Shown here: in pieces, positions 1-4,685 of the stretch
How the letters are laid out: each line of letters begins with the position of its first letter
Numbering within the stretch: position 1 is the stretch's first letter
Assembly (NCBI GenBank): GCA_947505055.1
Contig: CANNLO010000293.1
Coordinates: 1 to 6,118, forward strand
Direction of reading: 5' to 3'
Source of the DNA: Methylococcaceae bacterium
GTDB lineage: Bacteria; Pseudomonadota; Gammaproteobacteria; Methylococcales; Methylomonadaceae
Length of the DNA: 6,118 nucleotides
Notes under the pieces: model-generated
Databases searched by the model: none
What the model was told of the DNA's origin: nothing
Seen by the model: the letters and a program-made list of their open reading frames with translations, nothing else
Translations under genes and position numbers: made by a program

Positions 1-1305
1 AAGTCAAAACAAGATAATGATAATAACAAAATAGAACCAGGTGGTCATGTAGAGCATCAATGCAATAAGAACATTCGCCAGATTTATCAAAGAATTATAC
101 CATCAAAAGTAGAAAAAATAATAATGGTTGAGCCGAAAATAGGACTATGTACAAGAAAGCACTGTAAAGACAAGGCTGTATTGCTTCAAAGGTCAGAATT
201 AATTGCAGAAAAAACCATTATTGATCTTCATTTTACCAAACATGGAGTTAAAAGGAGGGTAGTAAAATATGTAGGCAATAAGGCTTATTGTAGAAATTGT
301 GGAAATTATTTCCTACCACCGATAATATCAAAATTCAATAATCAAGATTTAGGGCATAATTTTCAATCGTGGATAATTTATAAAAGAGTTGCTCTTCGCC
401 TACCATACGAGCTAATTGCTCAAGAAGTGCAAGATATTTTTAATGAGCATATAGTAACAGGTAGTATTTCTCACTATATAAGGTATTTTTCAAATGACTA
501 TATACCTACGGAAAATTTATTAATCCAAGGAATACTGGAAAGTCCATTTGTACATGTCGACGAGACAAAGATTAATATCCAAGGTGATGACCATTACGTA
601 TGGGTTTTTACGGATGGAAAGCACGTCATATTTAGAAAAACTGATACAAGGGAGGCTACAATTGTTCATGAATTTCTATCTAATTACACCGGAGTATTAA
701 TTTCAGATTTTTATGCGGGCTATGATTCAGTAAAATGTAAGCAACAGAAATGTTGGTCACATTTGATAGGAGATATTAACGATGATCTTTGGAAAGAGCC
801 ATTCAATGAGGAATTTGAGTTATTTGTTTTGGAGGTTAAAGATTTAATTATACCGATTTTCGAAACAATTCAAAAATTTGGATCAAAGAAAAAACATCTC
901 AGTAAATTTAAGCAAGCAATTGATGATTTTTACAAAAAAAACATTGATCACAAAGTTTACACTTTTGAGGTAACACTAAAATATCAAAAACGTTTTCATC
1001 GATATAAAGATAGCCTATTTGTTTTCTTGGAAGAAGACGATATACCCTGGAACAATAACATGGCAGAAAGAGCCATAAGACATTTAGCCGTGCAAAGAAA
1101 AATTTCAGGAACGTTCTATAATAGTCTTGTTTTAGATTATCTTTTACTACTTGGTATAGCGCAGAGCTGCCGATTCCAAGATAAGCCATTTTTAAGTTTT
1201 CTATTATCTCAGGAAAGAGATGTTGATTTATTCAAACCTCCAAAGCCAATAAAACATTCTGAAATTACTCCAAAAAGCAAGAGCCGAGAAGCAGAAATAT
1301 TTTGA
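1..1305 (+). CDS. IS66-type DDE transposase, 5' end outside the window
   Basis: This is a cut-and-paste transposase of the IS66 family, of the stand-alone type with one long transposase and no visible tnpA/tnpB partners. The frame is open from base 1 with no stop, so the ATG at 124 is probably internal; 434 residues are visible. Counting from that ATG, a likely zinc-binding region carries C9, C14, C56 and C59. The catalytic triad looks intact: D146 in HVDETK, D195 in ISDFYAGYDS, and E315 in NNNMAERAIR. The motif KCWSHLIGDINDDL follows the second Asp, as in relatives. The last 20 or so residues are a charged tail. I see no frameshift or internal stop, so the visible part could be functional. 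The gene is strikingly AT-rich: bases 901-960 are about 23% GC, against about 50% for 5101-5160 in topA. This fits an acquired element. The family call is secure; the exact subgroup is not. Confidence 0.88.
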   Translation, partial: KSKQDNDNNKIEPGGHVEHQCNKNIRQIYQRIIPSKVEKIIMVEPKIGLCTRKHCKDKAVLLQRSELIAEKTIIDLHFTKHGVKRRVVKYVGNKAYCRNCGNYFLPPIISKFNNQDLGHNFQSWIIYKRVALRLPYELIAQEVQDIFNEHIVTGSISHYIRYFSNDYIPTENLLIQGILESPFVHVDETKINIQGDDHYVWVFTDGKHVIFRKTDTREATIVHEFLSNYTGVLISDFYAGYDSVKCKQQKCWSHLIGDINDDLWKEPFNEEFELFVLEVKDLIIPIFETIQKFGSKKKHLSKFKQAIDDFYKKNIDHKVYTFEVTLKYQKRFHRYKDSLFVFLEEDDIPWNNNMAERAIRHLAVQRKISGTFYNSLVLDYLLLLGIAQSCRFQDKPFLSFLLSQERDVDLFKPPKPIKHSEITPKSKSREAEIF

Positions 1306-1399
1306 ATGTAGGCATTTTTTGTACCATTCACAAATTATGGGGCATTATTCTTTGGGTAATACATGCATGACTTTTATATGGAGAGGAAATCGAGACATT

Positions 1400-1418
1400 G
1401 CTACATTTAGTTGCTTAC
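1400..1418. mobile_element. possible right end of the IS66-type element
   Basis: Read on the minus strand inward from 1418, the sequence begins GTAAGCAACTAAATG. IS66-family terminal inverted repeats commonly begin GTAA, often GTAAGC. The site lies 113 bp beyond the transposase stop, a plausible distance. If this is the end, the 8 bp that follow (GATTCAAT, 1419-1426) should recur just outside the left end, which is not in the window. Short GTAA/TTAC matches are frequent in AT-rich DNA, for example near 1577 and 1674, so this is a weak call. Confidence 0.25.
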
Positions 1419-1466
1419 GATTCAATCAAAAAGGCGTCAAGGTAGTAACTCTTTTTTCTTCAAAAG

Positions 1467-1486
1467 TGTTAAGACGGATCTTAACA
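1467..1486. repeat. perfect inverted repeat, 8-bp arms, 4-nt loop
   Basis: TGTTAAGA (1467-1474) and TCTTAACA (1479-1486) are exact reverse complements around the loop CGGA. Neither strand has a T-run straight after the stem, so it does not look like an intrinsic terminator. It could be a protein-binding dyad, an RNA hairpin, or part of an element end. The pattern is seen directly; any function is unknown. Confidence 0.6.
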
Positions 1487-1539
1487 AAGAATAAAAAATA
1501 TACGACAACTTGCCACTTAAAAAATAAGTTTATTTTGCT

Positions 1540-1568
1540 TTAACTTTACAGAACTTGTAATGTATAAT
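1540..1568 (+). promoter_or_regulatory. candidate sigma-70 promoter
   Basis: TTAACT (1540-1545, 4 of 6 consensus bases) is followed after 17 bp by a perfect TATAAT (1563-1568). Transcription would start near 1575 and run toward the LysM gene, giving a leader of about 350 nt. AT-rich DNA produces such matches by chance, but the exact -10 hexamer and ideal spacing make this the best promoter match I found in the gap. Confidence 0.4.
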
Positions 1569-1570
1569 TG

Positions 1571-1597
1571 GTTTTACGATAAAATATTAAGTAAAAC
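1571..1597. repeat. inverted repeat, 7-bp arms, 13-bp spacer
   Basis: GTTTTAC (1571-1577) and GTAAAAC (1591-1597) are exact reverse complements. The left arm falls on the start point predicted from the TATAAT at 1563-1568, so it could act as an operator-like dyad or form a hairpin at the 5' end of the transcript. At 7 bp it could also be chance in AT-rich sequence. Confidence 0.4.
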
Positions 1598-1707
1598 AAA
1601 TAGATGTACAATAAATTTGGCCATTGTTAGTGGGTTTATGAGAACTACCTTTTTGAGGTTTCCTACTACTTACCTATGATGTTTGGAATAGAAGCTACGC
1701 AATCCGC

Positions 1708-1731
1708 TCCGTAAAAAATTATCGTTACGGA
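1708..1731. repeat. inverted repeat, 7-bp arms, 10-nt loop
   Basis: TCCGTAA (1708-1714) and TTACGGA (1725-1731) are exact reverse complements. The arms contain more G and C than their surroundings, so the RNA hairpin would be moderately stable. No T-run follows on either strand. A second inverted repeat starts only 9 bp downstream. Confidence 0.5.
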
Positions 1732-1740
1732 TGTTGCCGA

Positions 1741-1761
1741 GTTTTTGTAAATGACAAAAAC
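1741..1761. repeat. inverted repeat, 8-bp arms, 5-nt loop
   Basis: GTTTTTGT (1741-1748) and ACAAAAAC (1754-1761) are exact reverse complements around AAATG. On the plus strand it is followed by a T-rich stretch (TTGTTTTT, 1765-1772), but the stem is almost all A-T pairs and the T-run is not adjacent, so a terminator is doubtful. Confidence 0.45.
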
Positions 1762-1850
1762 ACATTGTTTTTAAATTGTTTCTTATTAACTTGATGATAC
1801 TAATGTTGTTAGGTGAATACTTTGTAATGCTAAATAAGCCTATCTTCTCC

Positions 1851-1880
1851 TTGATTGCAATCCACATGAATTCATCTAAA
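1851..1880 (+). promoter_or_regulatory. weak candidate promoter for the tsaP-like gene
   Basis: TTGATT (1851-1856) and TCTAAA (1875-1880) are separated by 18 bp, each matching 4 of 6 sigma-70 consensus bases. This would give a leader of about 35 nt before the ATG at 1923. A 10-bp palindrome, ATGAATTCAT (1866-1875), overlaps the spacer and the first base of the -10 and could be an operator or coincidence. Confidence 0.3.
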
Positions 1881-1912
1881 CTTCGATCTCAAACAGAATA
1901 AAAATACTCCTC

Positions 1913-1916
1913 AGGA
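1913..1916 (+). promoter_or_regulatory. ribosome binding site of the tsaP-like gene
   Basis: AGGA lies 6 nt before the ATG at 1923 and supports that start. It is the best-placed Shine-Dalgarno of the four chromosomal genes here. Confidence 0.65.
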
Positions 1917-1922
1917 ATCAAT

Positions 1923-3053
1923 ATGGCTTTTCGTAAATTTTTAGGGTTGCTGTTGCTTTGTTATTTCAATTCATACGTTTGTGCTGAAGAAATACAAATA
2001 AACCCCTCTCATCCCAATCAATACACGGTTGTTAGTGGTGATACTTTGTGGGATATTTCTGGCAAGTTTTTAAAACATCCTTGGCAATGGCCGCAACTGT
2101 GGAGTTACAACGCGCAAATTAGAAATCCTCATCTAATTTACCCAGGCGATACGGTTTATTTTTCGATAGTCAATGGCAAACCTCAGTTGAGTCTATCCAA
2201 AAATACCCTCTCTTCTACTGAGCAATCAAACGAAGCTGTTGATAATTCAACATGTATTCTTCACGAGGAAGAGGTTATAAACGGACGCACGAAATTCCCT
2301 GTTTCTGAAGATGGAAAGTTATTACCGTGTATACGCGAAACTAATCTTAACAAGGCCATCAAATTAATACCGATGGACAGAATAGTGCAGTTTTTGACAT
2401 CACCTAGCGTGGTTGGTGCCAATGAATTAGCAAATGCACCTTATGTCGTTGCCTTTGCCGGCGAACATCTTATTGCTGGTACAGGCGATAAGCTTTATGT
2501 GCGTTCAATTCCCGCCGCTAAAAGTTCGGCATATACGCTTTATCGTTCAGGAGAGACCTACGCCAATCCTGAAACAGGTGAAATTCTGGGCTACGAGGCA
2601 AAATATATTGCTGATGCTTCGTTGCAACAAGTGGGTGATCCAGCCGTATTGAATGTTACGAAATCGAGTAGTGAGATTCGTGTTGGCGATAGAATCATGC
2701 CCAGTGTAGAGCAAGAGGTAACTTTAAATTACTTTCCAAGACCGCCTGAAAAAAATATAAAAGGCAATATTATCAGCGTGTTGGATGGTGTTTCTCAAAT
2801 TGGCTTATATAATGTTGTTGTTATTGATAAAGGTATTAGAGACGGATTATCGATCGGCCATGAGTTGGAGGTCTACCAAAATGGCAAAATGGTTCCAGAT
2901 AGTTTTAGCCACCATAAAAACGATACGGTTAAACTTCCTGATGAATTGGCCGGTGTGGTGATGGTTTTTCGACCTTTTGAACGTGTTAGCTATGGGTTGG
3001 TCATGAAAGCTTCTCAGGCCATTCATGTTTTAGATAAAGTCCAGACCCCCTGA
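1923..3053 (+). CDS. tsaP: secreted LysM protein, TsaP-like (type IV pilus secretin-associated)
   Basis: This is a 376-residue exported protein. Residues 1-21 form a signal peptide: a short Arg/Lys N-terminus, a Leu-rich core, and a V-C-A cleavage site before E22. A LysM peptidoglycan-binding domain spans about 33-80, with YTVVSGDTLWDIS at its start and NPHLIYPGDTV at its end. The segment PWQWPQLWSYNAQIRNP is typical of the LysM gene that sits before dprA in many gammaproteobacteria. The C-terminal part (about 145-376) carries family-like stretches such as NPETGEILGYEA, VGDRIMP and IISVLDGVSQIG. In TsaP this region resembles flagellar FlgT. TsaP anchors the type IV pilus secretin PilQ to peptidoglycan in Neisseria and Myxococcus; its importance varies between species. 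Two cysteines, C111 and C136, could form a periplasmic disulfide. C20 lies in the signal peptide but not in a lipobox. The family is well supported; the pilus role is inferred. Confidence 0.8.
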   Translation: MAFRKFLGLLLLCYFNSYVCAEEIQINPSHPNQYTVVSGDTLWDISGKFLKHPWQWPQLWSYNAQIRNPHLIYPGDTVYFSIVNGKPQLSLSKNTLSSTEQSNEAVDNSTCILHEEEVINGRTKFPVSEDGKLLPCIRETNLNKAIKLIPMDRIVQFLTSPSVVGANELANAPYVVAFAGEHLIAGTGDKLYVRSIPAAKSSAYTLYRSGETYANPETGEILGYEAKYIADASLQQVGDPAVLNVTKSSSEIRVGDRIMPSVEQEVTLNYFPRPPEKNIKGNIISVLDGVSQIGLYNVVVIDKGIRDGLSIGHELEVYQNGKMVPDSFSHHKNDTVKLPDELAGVVMVFRPFERVSYGLVMKASQAIHVLDKVQTP

Positions 3054-3082
3054 GCATTAATACACCGCCAATCGATGATGAG

Positions 3083-4156
3083 ATGAAATACTGGCTTGCG
3101 CTCTTGCGCACCCCAGGTGTCGGTTGTCGTACCTTTCTCAGATTACTTCAAACCCATACGCCGACTCAGTTGTTTTCAGAGTCGGCACAGGTTCTGGTTG
3201 CGCTGGGTTTAAAACCGGATAGTGTATCAGCGATAAAAAATCCTGATTGGACTACTATCGATTATGACTTGGGCTGGCTGGAACAACAAAATAATTGCGC
3301 CATCACGCTGTTTGATCCTCATTATCCACCGCAACTAAAAGAAATCGCCGATCCACCGCCGCTGTTGTTTGTACGCGGTGATCCCGAACTTTTGTCTTTG
3401 CCGCAAATAGCGATGGTCGGCAGTCGGAATCCTTCTTCTTTGGGCAAAGAAACCGCTTTTAGTTTTGCGAAGACATTGAGTCACTGTGGCTTTGTCATTA
3501 CCAGTGGTTTAGCCTTGGGTATTGATGCGGCTAGCCATGAAGGTGCGTTATATGCTAAAGGTTATACCGTTGCCGTCGCTGGAACCGGATTAGATCGCGT
3601 TTATCCCGCCAGACATAAGGAATTGGCCATCGAGATTGTCAAGACTGGCGCCATGATTTCAGAGTTTCCGCCGGGTACAACCGCTAAAGCTAATCATTTT
3701 CCCAGGCGTAACCGTATTATCAGCGGCTTGTGTCAGGGTCTGTTGGTTGTTGAAGCGGCTAAACAAAGTGGTTCGTTGATTACTGCCAGAATGGCTTTGG
3801 AGCAAAATCGGGAAGTTTTTGCGATTCCCGGGTCGATACATAATCCACTTGCCCGAGGATGTAATGCACTGATCCGTGAAGGTGCAAAGCTTGTCGAAAC
3901 CACGCAAGATATTCTTGAAGAACTACATCAATATATTCAACAAGTTGAAGAATATTCTCTACCAACAACACAATCAAAGCTTGACCTAGAGCAACAAACA
4001 TTATTGAATCTTGTTATGTTCAGCCCAACTTCTATTGATAATCTTGTTGAAAATACGGGGTTATCAGTTGAAGTTATCTCTTCAACGCTACTCATTTTAG
4101 AGCTGCAAGGTTACCTAGAAGCAACCGCCGGTGGTTGCTATAGCCGAATAAAATAA
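3083..4156 (+). CDS. dprA: DNA processing protein DprA
   Basis: DprA (Smf) is a cytoplasmic protein that binds incoming single-stranded DNA during natural transformation and loads RecA on it. The 357 residues show an N-terminal helical domain (about 4-65, with TPGVGCRTFLRLL), a Rossmann-fold core (about 70-285), and a C-terminal winged-helix domain (about 300-357). Core motifs are intact: MVGSRNPS (111-118), SGLALGIDAASHEGAL (141-156), AGTGLDRVYP (166-175), FPRRNRIISG (206-215) and SGSLITARMAL (229-239). A Gln/Thr-rich linker of about 25 residues precedes the winged helix. The gene begins 29 bp after the TsaP-like gene and ends 13 bp before smg. The start has only a weak GATGAG in front. The in-frame sequence upstream is open back to a TAA at 3035 but offers no ATG, GTG or TTG, so 3083 is the best choice. 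Family membership is certain; whether the strain is transformable cannot be seen. Confidence 0.96.
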   Translation: MKYWLALLRTPGVGCRTFLRLLQTHTPTQLFSESAQVLVALGLKPDSVSAIKNPDWTTIDYDLGWLEQQNNCAITLFDPHYPPQLKEIADPPPLLFVRGDPELLSLPQIAMVGSRNPSSLGKETAFSFAKTLSHCGFVITSGLALGIDAASHEGALYAKGYTVAVAGTGLDRVYPARHKELAIEIVKTGAMISEFPPGTTAKANHFPRRNRIISGLCQGLLVVEAAKQSGSLITARMALEQNREVFAIPGSIHNPLARGCNALIREGAKLVETTQDILEELHQYIQQVEEYSLPTTQSKLDLEQQTLLNLVMFSPTSIDNLVENTGLSVEVISSTLLILELQGYLEATAGGCYSRIK

Positions 4157-4169
4157 CCCTATATAGTTT

Positions 4170-4637
4170 ATGAAAGAAAATATTTTTGATGTCCTGATGT
4201 ACTTATTTGAAAATTATATGGAAGATGAAGTTGAAATGCTTCCAGACAGTGAGATCATCAAAACAGAATTGCAGGAAGCGGGCTTCGAAACCTATGAAGT
4301 TAATAAAGCTTTCGATTGGCTGGAATCGCTCAGCTTGCAACGAGCGATAAAACCCACTGTACCCAATGCTTTTCGCATCTTTTGTAGCGAAGAAAAGGAA
4401 AAACTGGATCTTGAATGTCGCGATTTAATTATGTTTCTTGAGCATAGTGGCATTTTGAACTCTGCTAATCGCGAAATTGTTATTGATAGGGTAATGGCGC
4501 TGGAACACGAAGAAATATCGATAGAGAAATTAAAATGGATAGTATTGATGGTGTTACTCAGTCAGCCTGGAGAAGAGCTGGCTTTTTCCAGAATGGAAGA
4601 CATTGTTTACGATCTTATCCCGACTTATTTACATTAA
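4170..4637 (+). CDS. smg: Smg family protein (DUF494)
   Basis: This is a 155-residue, acidic, probably cytoplasmic and largely helical protein, close in length to E. coli Smg (about 157 residues). The opening MKENIFDVLMYLFENYMED and the segment FDWLESL (about 49-55) are typical of the family. There is no signal peptide or membrane segment. Its role is not firmly established; the long-standing clue is its conserved place between dprA and topA (or the topA-like zinc-finger gene yrdD in E. coli). It starts 13 bp after the dprA stop, and the gap has no purine-rich Shine-Dalgarno, so translation may be coupled to dprA. The family call rests on sequence and context together. Confidence 0.92.
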   Translation: MKENIFDVLMYLFENYMEDEVEMLPDSEIIKTELQEAGFETYEVNKAFDWLESLSLQRAIKPTVPNAFRIFCSEEKEKLDLECRDLIMFLEHSGILNSANREIVIDRVMALEHEEISIEKLKWIVLMVLLSQPGEELAFSRMEDIVYDLIPTYLH

Positions 4638-4673
4638 CTTGTCGCCTTTATTGATTTTAAGCATTGGCTAAAT

Positions 4674-4677
4674 AGGT
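4674..4677 (+). promoter_or_regulatory. weak ribosome binding site of topA
   Basis: AGGT lies 8 nt before the ATG at 4686. The match is modest, but it fits the start fixed by the conserved N-terminus SKHLVIVESPAKAKTI. Confidence 0.45.
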
Positions 4678-4685
4678 CTTATTGA

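Larger units (their letters stand above)
1306..1922. other. AT-rich 617-bp gap without a supportable gene
   Basis: No reading frame here resembles a protein family I recognise. The two longest frames, 74 codons at 1319-1543 (+) and 65 codons at 1670-1867 (-), have no clear ribosome binding site and look like chance or decayed sequence. The stretch contains several short perfect inverted repeats (listed separately), promoter-like sequences, and presumably the right end of the IS66-type element. In many gammaproteobacteria the divergent def-fmt genes occupy the position left of the LysM gene; nothing on the minus strand here matches the start of peptide deformylase. Confidence 0.7.

Noticed and set aside
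908..1189. 93-codon minus-strand frame inside the transposase gene
   Set aside because: It lies fully antisense to a well-supported DDE transposase and its product resembles no family I know.
1303..1330. possible terminator after the transposase
   Set aside because: TGAATG and CATTCA can pair, but the T-run (1315-1320) lies in the loop and not after the stem, so the intrinsic terminator layout is wrong.
1319..1543. 74-codon plus-strand frame after the transposase
   Set aside because: No ribosome binding site, no recognisable motif, and it runs across the 1467-1486 inverted repeat and low-complexity A-rich DNA.
1555..1829. 8-bp direct repeats TTGTAATG at 1555-1562 and 1822-1829, considered as a target duplication around a small element
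   Set aside because: The sequence between them has no matching inverted ends, and an 8-mer repeat is expected by chance in AT-rich DNA of this length.
1670..1867. 65-codon minus-strand frame in the gap
   Set aside because: It does not resemble peptide deformylase or any other expected neighbour, and it crosses both hairpins at 1708-1761. A decayed gene fragment cannot be ruled out.
1923..1985. lipoprotein signal in the TsaP-like protein
   Set aside because: C13 and C20 are not preceded by a lipobox; a normal signal peptidase I site at A21 fits better.
2434..2652. 72-codon plus-strand frame inside the tsaP-like gene
   Set aside because: It is an out-of-frame shadow of a conserved coding region.
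3659..4001. two overlapping minus-strand frames inside dprA
   Set aside because: Both are antisense to conserved DprA motifs and have no independent support.
4603..4631. promoter for topA, TTGTTT-17-TATTTA
   Set aside because: Each hexamer matches only about half of the consensus, too weak to call.
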